Below are positions 16,494 to 24,779 of a stretch of DNA of 29,187 nucleotides, piece after piece. The first letter of the stretch is position 1, and each line of letters opens with the position of its first letter. The notes beneath the pieces were generated by a model, which ran no database searches, was not told the origin of the DNA, and saw nothing but the letters and a program-made list of their open reading frames with translations. Source of the DNA: Lachnospiraceae bacterium (lineage in GTDB: Bacteria > Bacillota > Clostridia > Lachnospirales > Lachnospiraceae); assembly GCA_004556655.1 (NCBI GenBank), contig SFGF01000046.1, positions 1 through 29,187 of the forward strand, given 5' to 3'. The position numbers were made by a program, and so were the translations under genes.

Positions 16494-16943
16494 TCAAATT
16501 CTCCTTTTCTGATAATATATAAATTCACATTGTATCCTGTACTGGGCCGTATTGGTCTCCGCATCCATCAGATAACCATTGGTTGTTGCCCTGATCTTTC
16601 TGGCTTCTTTTCCTGCTGACAGTTTTGGGAACTTCCCATCTCTTGTGCAGTCTTCCAGCCAGTCAGAAAAATTCTCATAAAAATCGGAGGTGTCGATATT
16701 CTCAACATCTCCGTAAAATACCCTGCTGCAAAATGCGAATGCTACACGTCGGATCGTATCACCATTCACCTGTCTTTTTATGATTGGGTCTGCCGGCACT
16801 GTCTCTATCATGTAGCTTGCAGCATCTTCTTCCAGCTTATCCAGATCCACCTTGGCGAATTCTACACCGGAAAATGCTTTGTTGAATTCATCCAAGCATG
16901 GACATTCTGAGATAAAATCTCGTATAGATGAAATTACACTCAT
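16494..16943 (-). CDS. Minor capsid / tail completion protein (Minor_capsid_3 type)
   Basis: This 149-aa protein is the fourth in the connector run after the capsid gene. It contains VPADPIIKRQVNGDTIRRVAFAF and a C-terminal segment CEFIYYQKRRI, features of the family that closes the tail end before the tube gene. Start ATG 16943 overlaps the stop of the preceding gene by four bases (ATGA type), which implies translational coupling. Confidence 0.75.
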   Translation of the reverse strand: MSVISSIRDFISECPCLDEFNKAFSGVEFAKVDLDKLEEDAASYMIETVPADPIIKRQVNGDTIRRVAFAFCSRVFYGDVENIDTSDFYENFSDWLEDCTRDGKFPKLSAGKEARKIRATTNGYLMDAETNTAQYRIQCEFIYYQKRRI

Positions 16944-17275
16944 TTTGCTTTTCCTCCACAGAAATCTGCAACGGATTGCACAATCTCTTTTCCCCGGTCA
17001 GCCCACATACGTTTGTCCCATTCTGAACCTCGAAGCCCTTTTCCTTTATGCTCATAATATTGACGCCGTGCATAAGGCTGTATATACGTAATATTTGTTT
17101 TGTGTTCGATTGCCGTATTCTTCAATGGCCCATTCAAAAAAGGAACATATGGATCTGACAGACGCCTTACTTCGTGAGTGAAAAACTGCTGTCCTTCCCC
17201 ATTCTTATTCAGGTTTCTTTTTAAAAGTATTCTATCTTCTGGATCCATCTGAATCCTGACCCGAGTTTTTCCCAT
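16940..17275 (-). CDS. Minor capsid / connector protein (Minor_capsid_2, HK97 gp10-like)
   Basis: I placed the start at ATG 17275 after GGAGG at six bases; an upstream GTG is in frame. The 111-aa basic protein (MGKTRVRIQMDPEDRILLKRNLN) has the sizes and motifs of the gp10-like connector family: FFTHEVRRLSDPYVPFLNGPLKNT and a C-terminal G-x-E-W-D-K-R-M-W. It overlaps the preceding stop by one base and the next start by four, within a tightly coupled connector operon. Confidence 0.75.
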   Translation of the reverse strand: MGKTRVRIQMDPEDRILLKRNLNKNGEGQQFFTHEVRRLSDPYVPFLNGPLKNTAIEHKTNITYIQPYARRQYYEHKGKGLRGSEWDKRMWADRGKEIVQSVADFCGGKAK

Positions 17276-17688
17276 CACGCACCTCCGATCCGGATGTGTG
17301 GTATTCCTCCTTTTCGGTTATCCGAATAGCTCAAGACTTTTCCGTAGATGTAATGTTTGTTCTTTAGATCTGACTCTTTGGTTATTTCATCCATCACAAT
17401 GCCTTTCACAAACAGATCTCCGTTTTCTACCGTCCAATACCTTTTTTCATCACCATATGGCAATGCAGCATATTCATTTTGAGGAATATATGTATCCGTC
17501 TGTATGCCTTCTGGTATCCGGATCTTATACAGATCTGCACTTGAAAGGCCTTTGTCGCCTGCGAGCATCTGTACTTTCTGATCCGTATACCAATGGATTT
17601 TCGGAATTTCAGTACGCCTATACACATATTGCCTTGTTTCTGGATTCAATTTCCGGTTATAGATAGTTAGCGATTCATTCGTAATCAT
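17275..17688 (-). CDS. Minor capsid / head-tail connector protein (Minor_capsid_1 type)
   Basis: I placed the start at ATG 17688 (MITNESLTIYNRKLNPETR) after GGGGGTG; the open frame to 17766 would overlap the previous gene heavily and gives a Cys/Arg-rich non-family extension. The 137-aa protein has LTIYNR, IHWYTDQKVQM and a beta-rich C-terminal half ending IPHIRIGGA, typical of the stopper/connector protein in A118-like phages. It overlaps the preceding gene by 14 bases. Confidence 0.75.
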   Translation of the reverse strand: MITNESLTIYNRKLNPETRQYVYRRTEIPKIHWYTDQKVQMLAGDKGLSSADLYKIRIPEGIQTDTYIPQNEYAALPYGDEKRYWTVENGDLFVKGIVMDEITKESDLKNKHYIYGKVLSYSDNRKGGIPHIRIGGA

Positions 17689-18082
17689 AGAACACCCCCG
17701 GATATAGCAGCGTTGTGTCTTCGAGATATAATCTCGCTTTTGTATAGCACTTCTGGTACAACACATCGTCCTCTGTCATTCCGGATGGAATGCCTGCATA
17801 AGTCACAGACTCTCCATCCGTATCAATCCTCTGGGCAAGCCTTCCGCCTGTGGATTGTTTCACCACAACATCATTGTAGAGAACCTCTGTCACAGCGCAG
17901 ATAGCATTTTTTACCACTTCCAGGTCATTCTCGCGAATTTTGTACTGGTGGATTCTTCCATAAGTCATTTTATTCACTACCTGTTCTGCATCCATGGCAA
18001 TTCTGGGGAACTGTTTTTCCATATCCATGTTACTGCCATGATATTCTTCTACATAAAACGCAAAATCCACATTGATTCTCAT
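17675..18082 (-). CDS. Head-tail adaptor protein
   Basis: The 135-aa protein has a helical core with VVKNAICAVTEVLYNDVV and ends in LYLEDTTLLYPGVFYDYE, like the gp6/gp15-type adaptors that bind the portal. It lies directly after the capsid gene, where the adaptor is expected. An internal segment TYAGIPSGMTEDDVLYQKCYTK, split here as YAGIPSGMTEDDVLYQ, is typical of A118-like adaptors. Confidence 0.7.
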   Translation of the reverse strand: MRINVDFAFYVEEYHGSNMDMEKQFPRIAMDAEQVVNKMTYGRIHQYKIRENDLEVVKNAICAVTEVLYNDVVVKQSTGGRLAQRIDTDGESVTYAGIPSGMTEDDVLYQKCYTKARLYLEDTTLLYPGVFYDYE

Positions 18083-18115
18083 AAAATCACCTCATCCACC
18101 ACAGGAAGTCATTTA

Positions 18116-18985
18116 TCATGATGCTGCGTGTTTCCTTACCGCAACTTTTGCAGCTGTAGTCACACGATAACCGCTGTTAAACTCTACCTGAGCAAGAGTT
18201 CCGGTAAAGTTCTCAGAATCTTTCAAACGGATAGATTCCAGATTGTCAACAATGGAAAATGCATTGAAGTCATACATGATGAAATCTACTTCCGTCAGGT
18301 TAACAGTCTGGAGTTTTCCTGCGTAATCATAATATTTCGCTGCATCCATAACATCCATCATGTTACACTCTACCCATAGCATTCCGAGCCATTTTCCTAC
18401 CTGACCGGTCTGCATAATTTGATCATTCACTACCGGAGTGTACTGATCACCGGCAGCTTCCAGCATAGTGGTATAGGTTTCTACAGAAGCAAGCACTACA
18501 TTTGCTACCGCCTGTCCTTTTCTGACTGTTTTTCTGGCATCCAGCGCAACCTTCTTGATATTGGTTTTGGTAATTGCTGTTGTATCTGACAGTACTGTTC
18601 CTTCATGCACCAGACAAGCAATACCAGAAGCCTGCCATCCCTGTTTGCAGTCAAGAACCGCCTGCGACAGATGCTCATCTGCCATAGAATACGGAACTGC
18701 ATTAGCCTGAATCTGATGAATCTTCTTAGACTTGCTCTGTGTATTGTTCAAGCGCAGGTCAATCAATTCATTCTCGGCTTTTTCGTGGTTAAAATCGGAT
18801 GCCGGCACTTTCGGATCCTGAACTCCGTCAGTTTTGATCCGATATACATGCACCAGACCACTTGAAGCATCTCCCTGGAATTTATCTGTATAAGTCATTC
18901 CAGGCTGCAAAACAGAATCATAATACAGATTCGGCTCCACAATTTCACTGTATTTCTCATCTACAAAATATCCGCCATATTCCAT
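18116..18985 (-). CDS. Major capsid protein (HK97 fold)
   Basis: The 289-aa protein follows the scaffold gene by five bases with an AAGGAG ribosome site. The order and size fit the A118-like capsid family, which keeps a separate scaffold instead of a delta domain. Visible segments are VHVYRIKTDGVQDP near residue 46, the spine-helix region IKKVALDARKTVRKGQAVANVV at about 142-165 (shown as ALDARKTVRKGQAVANVV), and a C-terminal P-domain strand GYRVTTAAKVAVRK. There is no prohead protease gene in the window, which agrees with a scaffold-dependent, uncleaved capsid. Confidence 0.85.
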   Translation of the reverse strand: MEYGGYFVDEKYSEIVEPNLYYDSVLQPGMTYTDKFQGDASSGLVHVYRIKTDGVQDPKVPASDFNHEKAENELIDLRLNNTQSKSKKIHQIQANAVPYSMADEHLSQAVLDCKQGWQASGIACLVHEGTVLSDTTAITKTNIKKVALDARKTVRKGQAVANVVLASVETYTTMLEAAGDQYTPVVNDQIMQTGQVGKWLGMLWVECNMMDVMDAAKYYDYAGKLQTVNLTEVDFIMYDFNAFSIVDNLESIRLKDSENFTGTLAQVEFNSGYRVTTAAKVAVRKHAAS

Positions 18986-18990
18986 AACTT

Positions 18991-19620
18991 TTATTCTCCT
19001 TTATTCCCTTTATAGTATTTGTTATTTCCATACTTCTGTTTTCGGTAAGCTTCATCAGATGAAGTAACTCCTGGCTTGTATGTTCCCTGCGTACCTCTCA
19101 CCCATGTTTTCTTCTCAGGCTTATCTTCCGGTTTCTTTTCAGGTTCAAAGTCATCCGGATACTGTTCACGGATTTTCTTCATGTACTCTTCGGCTCCCTC
19201 AAAAGTACCATCTTCCCTGAATTTCATATCCTGAGACAGAAAATCTCTTAAGATACTCTTCTTTGCCAGTGGGGATTTAATTTTCTGTCCGTCCAGGTAT
19301 CGCTCTGCTGCAAAAGACTTTTTCTGATCATCGAGCTGTTTATTCAGTGATGCCGTATCCGCATTATACTTCTGCTCCCACTCCGCTGCATTCGCCTTAA
19401 TTCCATCAATGTCCATATCTTTGTAGGATTTGATTTCTTTGTTCGCATCAGCAAGCTGGGTTTTGTATCCATTGGCTTCTGTCTGCAGCCTGGTATAATT
19501 TTCCTTTCCGACATAATTACCTTCTGAAAGGTCGATAAACTTCACAGGATTATCTTTCCTGTCAGCAGCTCCATTGATCTCATTCAGCTTTGCTTCTACC
19601 TGAGAAAATAAATTCCTCAC
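18991..19620 (-). CDS. Phage scaffold protein (GP20-like), start disrupted by an apparent frameshift
   Basis: The protein is a charged coiled coil (LSEGNYVGKENYTRLQTEANG onward, shown as YVGKENYTRLQTEANG, then NADTASLNKQLDDQKKSFA) with a C-terminal Lys-rich tail, as in GP20-type scaffolds. The in-frame start is a GTG at 19620 with a poor ribosome site. The expected family start is in another frame: ATG 19642 after TGAGGA encodes MELREALGEE, and then the frame is lost by one extra T in AATTTATTTTC (about 19606-19614), after which LFSQVEAKLNEINGA continues in this frame. Without the extra base the protein would start MELREALGEELFSQ. This is either a sequencing error, a real mutation, or an unusual recoding site. 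Confidence 0.8.
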   Translation of the reverse strand: MRNLFSQVEAKLNEINGAADRKDNPVKFIDLSEGNYVGKENYTRLQTEANGYKTQLADANKEIKSYKDMDIDGIKANAAEWEQKYNADTASLNKQLDDQKKSFAAERYLDGQKIKSPLAKKSILRDFLSQDMKFREDGTFEGAEEYMKKIREQYPDDFEPEKKPEDKPEKKTWVRGTQGTYKPGVTSSDEAYRKQKYGNNKYYKGNKGE

Positions 19621-19693
19621 CTAACGCTTCTCTTAATTCCATATTGTTTTTCCTCACTTTCGTTTTTATAGCCGGTGTCTTCCGGTAGTTGTG

Positions 19694-19756
19694 CAGTTTA
19701 AACGCCGTGTCGGGCGTATTTGGGACAGTTTAAACGCCATGACCGTTTTGGGCGTA
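19694..19756 (-). repeat. Tandem hairpin repeat upstream of the scaffold gene
   Basis: Two direct copies of CAGTTTAAACGCC (19694-19706 and 19726-19738, 32 bases apart) are each followed by GGCGTA. Each copy therefore forms an ACGCC/GGCGT hairpin followed on the minus strand by TTTAAACTG. The surrounding gap (19643-19869) has no convincing gene. The repeat may be a regulatory or processing element in the mRNA ahead of the scaffold and capsid genes. Confidence 0.7.
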
Positions 19757-19869
19757 AAAATAACACCCAGGGTACTACCTGCGTGCTTATAACTAATTCT
19801 ATAACTTTCTATGACTTAGACAGCTTCACCCTGCTGCCCAGAGGGAGATATCTGGATCACCGTACCTTT

Positions 19870-20055
19870 CTATGTTTGACTTGGCCATATTTCATCACAT
19901 TCTTTATACTTCCAGCACACATTGCAGTGGCTGCAATATTCTGTAATTATACGTATTGGTAATGATTCAAATGCATACCTTCTTTCAACCGTATCAAATT
20001 TAATGTCGATATCATCACATGTCTTGCAGCACTTTTTTAAATCAATTTTTAGCAT
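19870..20055 (-). CDS. Small Cys-rich phage protein, 61 aa
   Basis: It starts at ATG 20055 after a perfect GGAGG at five bases. Six or more cysteines (CCKTCDD near the N-terminus; CSHCNVCWKYKEC near the C-terminus) suggest a zinc-binding fold. It lies between the minor head gene and the scaffold gene. I think similar small Cys-rich proteins occur in this position in other clostridial phages, but the function is unknown. Confidence 0.65.
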   Translation of the reverse strand: MLKIDLKKCCKTCDDIDIKFDTVERRYAFESLPIRIITEYCSHCNVCWKYKECDEIWPSQT

Positions 20056-20108
20056 TCTAACCTCCTTCGCTTGATTCCGAGCATATTAAAATACCTTCGT
20101 CGCATAAA

Positions 20109-21287
20109 TCAATGAACTCTTTTCCTCCCAGGAGCAATTCTCCCAAGCCCATCCATGTATACCCGTTCCATCTGCTCTGGAAGTTTCATTTTCTTGCTAA
20201 ATCCCTGATACTGATGAAGTGTGTTCAGGTATTTTATTCTTGCAGCCAGAATATCTTCCTCTGATGCTTTCCCATTCTTTAACTGCTTCACCTGTGCTCT
20301 TTGAGACCGCATCTTCGTTTCCATTTGACGCTGTCCCTGTGCCGCCTGATAAGCGTTATACTCTTTTCCCTGCCAGGTATGTACTTCTTTTTCCTTTTCT
20401 TCCATCTCTGCAAGCTGCTCATCCGTATATGTGCGGACAGAAACACCAGAAATAAATGCATAATAGCTATGATAACAGTTAGCACCACACAATCCCGTTA
20501 CATCACCCAGATGACAAATATCCTGCAGTTCTCGGTATGTATATATCTGACCGCCCCACCAGTGATCAGGACGATGACCAGAGTGCCACGTTACTTCATA
20601 TGTGTCTATATTAAGGTCTTCTGCTACCATTTGATTGATCTGAGCACTCAACTGGGAAACGCCTGTCATAACCGCTCTTCTGGACGCTACAGGAGTCCTG
20701 TTTTTCCATCCAGAGGCATAATCAATGGTCTGTAATCCACTGGATGTCATTTCTTTTATAACTCTACGTAGAACTGTATTATAATCAAACGATCCTGTTA
20801 CTATATCTATGCAGGCTCTGTCCAAATATTTCTGATAGTATTCTGCCAGAGGAGTGAACGCCTTTTTCCCTCCGCCTATATCTACCGTCATACCCAAAGA
20901 TTGAGTAATATTTTTAATCTCGTTTTGTGTCTGTTTGATAATCGCCTGTGCCCACTGCTGCACCTGTTCATTTTCCTCAAGCGGTACAAAATTACCATTG
21001 ATCTGTTCATAAGCATCCCGGTTCCTGACATATTCCCACTCAAGGACCTTATCATACAGCTCCCATATCTCCGGATCTGTCATACCGGTAAGCCTTTTTA
21101 TTTCATTCTCGATAAATTCTGTGCTGTTTCCGATAATCTGTAGTTTATTGATCTGGTAATCAGCGGTAGAAGTAATCTTTCCAGTTTTGTTTATCCTGCG
21201 AACGACATCTGAAAAAACTCTGTCCTGTAGTTCATAGAATAACTTTTCAATCTGAATTGGCAAACTTCTTTTTTCTTCCGTTGTCAC
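20109..21287 (-). CDS. Minor head protein (A118 gp4 / Phage_min_cap2, MuF-like)
   Basis: The 392-aa protein starts with GTG 21287, overlapping the portal stop by four bases, and is thus coupled to portal translation. It is mostly helical in the N-terminal half. A conserved MuF-like core lies at about 205-290, with DTYEVTWHSGHRPDHWWGGQIY (shown as TWHSGHRPDHWWGGQIYTY), a CHLGDVTGLCGANCYHSY Cys/His cluster and a GVSVRTYTDEQLAEME helix. The C-terminal tail is basic. Such proteins are ejected with or bound near the portal. No added toxin domain is present at the C-terminus. Confidence 0.82.
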   Translation of the reverse strand: MTTEEKRSLPIQIEKLFYELQDRVFSDVVRRINKTGKITSTADYQINKLQIIGNSTEFIENEIKRLTGMTDPEIWELYDKVLEWEYVRNRDAYEQINGNFVPLEENEQVQQWAQAIIKQTQNEIKNITQSLGMTVDIGGGKKAFTPLAEYYQKYLDRACIDIVTGSFDYNTVLRRVIKEMTSSGLQTIDYASGWKNRTPVASRRAVMTGVSQLSAQINQMVAEDLNIDTYEVTWHSGHRPDHWWGGQIYTYRELQDICHLGDVTGLCGANCYHSYYAFISGVSVRTYTDEQLAEMEEKEKEVHTWQGKEYNAYQAAQGQRQMETKMRSQRAQVKQLKNGKASEEDILAARIKYLNTLHQYQGFSKKMKLPEQMERVYMDGLGRIAPGRKRVH

Positions 21288-22672
21288 TCATCATCAGCCC
21301 CACTCTCAAAATCGAATTCCGATGCTTTTCTGAGCATTTCTATTGCCTGCTCTTCCGTTTCCCCGAATCTCTTCATTCGGTATTCCACCAATCCAACAGC
21401 ACCCATGCCAACATCTGCGCGGAGTTGTTCCAGTTCGTATTTTTTATCGACAATCAGCGAATCATCCCAGTCACAGGCAACTTCTACTTTTCCGGATGGA
21501 GTGATCTGCTTCAGGTCCATCCATACATCAATTGCATGCACCAGATTCTTTATCGCATCCTCTGTGGCGCCCTGAATATCTGTCACCGTGGAATAAGATC
21601 GCTGCTTGCTGGTCTTGATTTCCTCTGCAGTCTTATCTACGCTCTGCGGGTCCGATAAGGTTCCATAGGCCAGACCACTGTTAAACTCAACTTTCTGTAT
21701 GATACGGTTGTATCCATTGAAAAAGCTCTGTTCTCTTATCTCCGGTGAATACACATTGAACAGAGGTTTGCCATCCGGAGAAATGATATTACTTCCCAAC
21801 GGATAATACAGCCGCTCCTGCCCTTTCGGAAGAATCACATTGCCACTCCGATCTTTCTTGAAATACTCATTGGATGCCTGGATAGCTGTTTCTTTTGACC
21901 GGAATTCCCACAAAGTAGCTCCATACATCTCATCTGCATCCTGAATCTGCTGTTCTGCCCTCGAATACACAGAAACGCCAAGAGGAGAATCCGGGTCGAT
22001 ATTATTTGCCATAGGCATTTTGAGATAAGAAAACAACGTCCCATCAGCATGAGAAAATTCCTCATACGGTGAAATATCTGACCACTCTTCGATATCTTCC
22101 AAGCTGATTTCTGTTCCAAGCTGTACAATCTCGTCTGTTTTTACGATTGCTTTCGTGCTGACAAATGCCCGGTTAACAATTATGTATCGATCTCCCTGAA
22201 GTGCCTGATATTCCAAACGGGTATACAATTTCTTTCCTTTGCGTTTAAATTCCGGGAAGATAACACCTGTCATTTCACCGTCAGAATTAAATTCGGTGGG
22301 ATAACAGTTCCCTGCACGGACAATATCTATTGCTATAGTATCCATTGACGGGTACGGCTTGAAACTGATTCCTCCAAGTGCAGATGCATATTCAATATAG
22401 GTTCTCAGATTCTTTTTGAATTTTTTCTGTATGATCTGATTGATCATATCAGCTCTGTGACTTCCGCTTATTTCTATCTTTGCTTCGTTTGTAACTAATC
22501 TGGCAAACTCTGAACTGATAGCCGCAGGAAGATTTAATCCTTTGATGTCTTTGCTTATCCATGGGGGCTTATTCCGATACATCTTCTGCCATCGGTAAAT
22601 AGCCTGTGCCATATCAGTAGATACTGAAATATCCACACCCATGGCCTTTTTTATGCTTTCATACTGTATCAT
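21284..22672 (-). CDS. Portal protein, SPP1 gp6 / A118 type
   Basis: The 462-aa protein follows terminase by seven bases. It shows typical portal features: N-terminal MAQAIYRWQKMYRNKPPWI, a conserved PAAISSEFARLVTNEAKIEI, and a clip/stem region with PLGVSVYSRAEQQIQDADEMY (shown as GVSVYSRAEQQIQDADEMY). The C-terminal part has ALYGTLSDPQSVDKTAEEIK-like signatures (GTLSDPQSVDKTAEEIKTSK). It forms the dodecameric ring through which DNA is packaged and is the docking site for terminase. Confidence 0.9.
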   Translation of the reverse strand: MIQYESIKKAMGVDISVSTDMAQAIYRWQKMYRNKPPWISKDIKGLNLPAAISSEFARLVTNEAKIEISGSHRADMINQIIQKKFKKNLRTYIEYASALGGISFKPYPSMDTIAIDIVRAGNCYPTEFNSDGEMTGVIFPEFKRKGKKLYTRLEYQALQGDRYIIVNRAFVSTKAIVKTDEIVQLGTEISLEDIEEWSDISPYEEFSHADGTLFSYLKMPMANNIDPDSPLGVSVYSRAEQQIQDADEMYGATLWEFRSKETAIQASNEYFKKDRSGNVILPKGQERLYYPLGSNIISPDGKPLFNVYSPEIREQSFFNGYNRIIQKVEFNSGLAYGTLSDPQSVDKTAEEIKTSKQRSYSTVTDIQGATEDAIKNLVHAIDVWMDLKQITPSGKVEVACDWDDSLIVDKKYELEQLRADVGMGAVGLVEYRMKRFGETEEQAIEMLRKASEFDFESGADDE

Positions 22673-22679
22673 TTTTACC

Positions 22680-24026
22680 TCATTCTCTTTCTGTCATAGG
22701 AAGAAGATATGCGATCAGGTTCCACATGCCAACAACCAGGTAACGGAGTGCATCGCACGCATGGTCGTTTTCTTTCAGAACCTCTTCCTTCCCGTTTTTG
22801 ATGCTTTTTGAATCATACTGGTAGATTCCCAGCTCTTTTATCAACATAGGCTGTTTTTCTCTATGAATCAGAATTTTTTTGTAAGAAAAGAACCTCTGCA
22901 CACGGCTGATACCGAGCTTAACGTCATTCTTTGCAGGAACTATTGTCAGATGTGGTGCAATCCTTCGCACCTCTTCAATTAGTCCTGCTGCCGAAGGGTC
23001 TATAAATACATAACTCACAACACGGTCATATTCCTTTTCCAGACGGTCGCAGAATTCTTTCAGTTCCTGCGCATAGATGGATGGTGATTTCTGGCCTTGT
23101 TCTCGACCATTGTGATAATATTCGTCCAGTCCGCAAATCCTCTGATGATTATAATCTATACCAAATGCTTCAAAAACAGTGGCATTCTTCTGTCCATAGT
23201 CAACACCAACTCCGATTTCTCCGATAGTCTTTTTCTCTCCCTCTGGCAGTCCGTCATAAAAATGTAGCTCTGCATTCACCATATAGTAGATCAGCTCATC
23301 CACACCGGTACATAGCCCAAGCCACACCCAGTTATACATCTTCTCATCTGATATCTTCATGGCTTTGGCAGATTCTATCAGCTTTCGTCCAAGCCATGAT
23401 ACCGGAACATCCCTGTAATCTGTATGGATATGTATGGTATCTTCCCTGGCTTTCATCTTTTTTAGCCAATCCATGATCGGCGCATTCGGATTCTTTGGAG
23501 GATTGAAAAGATACAGCATCTGGAAATCTTCGTCATTTCCTCTGACGAACGTAGCTTCGATATTGGCAAGTTCATCTTCGCCCTCGCCTTCATCAAAGAA
23601 CTCTGTCAGCTCATCCAGTATAACCAGCTTTATAGGCTTATTCTCGTCAATAATACCTTTGGTATCATCCACGGAATCAGAACCGGTAAAGTAAATGGTG
23701 TTGCCGTTCTTTTTGTATTGAATCTCCATCGGCGATTTTGTGATCTTGAAATTCTTTTTATTTAATCCCAGGCGGGTGATTGCCCTAAGTACTTCTTTAT
23801 ACACCGTTTTCCGGAGCTTATTATGCCGCTTGCGGAGGACAATGACTGAGCAGTTATCATCAGAAATGATAGAATAGACTGCCTTTATCCCCATATAACT
23901 GGATTTTGTCCCTGCACGACCGGAAGTAAGGATATGATGCATATACTTTTTATCGTTAAAAAGTGGATAGTATTTTGGAATGATAATATCCCGTATCTTA
24001 ACAATCTTCGTATTCCGGAAGGTCAT
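22680..24026 (-). CDS. terL: Terminase large subunit (PBSX type)
   Basis: The 448-aa packaging motor has a Walker A-like SGRAGTKSS at 35-43, Walker B LVILDE at 134-139, and the nuclease acidic residues Asp276 (GVDYG), Asp343 (FIDPS) and Asp425 (DHACDALRY). It overlaps the small subunit gene by 29 bases and precedes the portal, the classic packaging cassette. PBSX- and A118-like terminases of this type mostly package headfuls from a pac site, but the mode is not shown by sequence. Confidence 0.93.
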   Translation of the reverse strand: MTFRNTKIVKIRDIIIPKYYPLFNDKKYMHHILTSGRAGTKSSYMGIKAVYSIISDDNCSVIVLRKRHNKLRKTVYKEVLRAITRLGLNKKNFKITKSPMEIQYKKNGNTIYFTGSDSVDDTKGIIDENKPIKLVILDELTEFFDEGEGEDELANIEATFVRGNDEDFQMLYLFNPPKNPNAPIMDWLKKMKAREDTIHIHTDYRDVPVSWLGRKLIESAKAMKISDEKMYNWVWLGLCTGVDELIYYMVNAELHFYDGLPEGEKKTIGEIGVGVDYGQKNATVFEAFGIDYNHQRICGLDEYYHNGREQGQKSPSIYAQELKEFCDRLEKEYDRVVSYVFIDPSAAGLIEEVRRIAPHLTIVPAKNDVKLGISRVQRFFSYKKILIHREKQPMLIKELGIYQYDSKSIKNGKEEVLKENDHACDALRYLVVGMWNLIAYLLPMTERE

Positions 24027-24708
24027 TGACTATCACCACTTTCTCTTCATTATCACCGATACCGGATTCTATCTGGATTCGTTCAGTCTGTGCTTTCATC
24101 TGTGCAATCCGGGCTTTTTGTTCCTCAGAAGCAGCTTCCCAGTCTTTATGCAGCATCTCATCATACTGCTTGATCATTGCCCGAAGTTCTCCCTGTGCCC
24201 TTGCCTGGGCTTTCAGGAATTCATTCTGTTTATCCCATGCCTGCTGAACTTCCCAGCGCTGTCCAACAATCTTACCTTTCTTTTCTTCGACCTTTTCAAC
24301 AGTTTTATCCTGCTGGTCCTTTACATAGGCAATCCGCTGCGCCCTGATAATAGCAGCATACGCAATCTGTATCTGATGCCACAGAAGATCCAGAGGATCC
24401 GCCTGATCAATGGCAGAAAAAATCTCCCGGGTTTCTTCCGGGAGATACTTAGAGAAGAATCCATACTTCTCTGCATTCTTATTTCCTGGCGGACCAGTAG
24501 CGTTGTGATTCCCTGGCTGACCGCCTTTTTTCCTTTTCGAACGCTCGCTTTTCTTATCCGAACGTTCACTATCCCATTTATGAGTACATTTCCATCTTCG
24601 GACGGTACCCTCAGGCAGATTTAGTTGACTTGCAATCTCAACTAACTTCATGCCCTGCAGGTAAAGTTCTTTCGCCTGCTGTATTCTCTTATCCGGCGCT
24701 CTGGCCAT
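23998..24708 (-). CDS. terS: Terminase small subunit (PBSX XtmA-like)
   Basis: The 236-aa protein has an N-terminal helix-turn-helix (MARAPDKRIQQAKELYLQG to LPEGTVRRWKC, residues 1-40) and then a GGQPGNHNATGPPGNKNAEK loop (about 61-80, shown as QPGNHNATGPPGNKNAEK), the hallmark of this family. Helical oligomerisation and large-subunit-binding segments follow (170-215). It recognises the packaging start on phage DNA and feeds the large subunit. ATG 24708 follows GAGGTGGTGATGC. It is the first gene after the ParA cassette terminator, and no promoter is visible in the 32-base gap. Confidence 0.9.
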   Translation of the reverse strand: MARAPDKRIQQAKELYLQGMKLVEIASQLNLPEGTVRRWKCTHKWDSERSDKKSERSKRKKGGQPGNHNATGPPGNKNAEKYGFFSKYLPEETREIFSAIDQADPLDLLWHQIQIAYAAIIRAQRIAYVKDQQDKTVEKVEEKKGKIVGQRWEVQQAWDKQNEFLKAQARAQGELRAMIKQYDEMLHKDWEAASEEQKARIAQMKAQTERIQIESGIGDNEEKVVIVNDLPEYEDC

Positions 24709-24740
24709 GCATCACCACCTCGTATTCGTCGTTTTGGGGA

Positions 24741-24767
24741 AAAGAAAAGAGACACCAGGGTGCCTCT
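24741..24767 (-). terminator. Terminator closing the ParA cassette
   Basis: The 8-bp stem AGAGGCAC/GTGTCTCT (one G-T pair) with a CCTG loop is followed by TTTCTTTTC. It sits between the 224-aa gene (ends 24780) and terS (starts 24708), so packaging genes need either read-through or antitermination. Confidence 0.75.
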
Positions 24768-24779
24768 CGCTTTACTATC

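Noticed and set aside
19694..19756. CRISPR-like array
   Set aside because: Only two 13-base repeats with short spacer, each part of a hairpin, and no cas genes.
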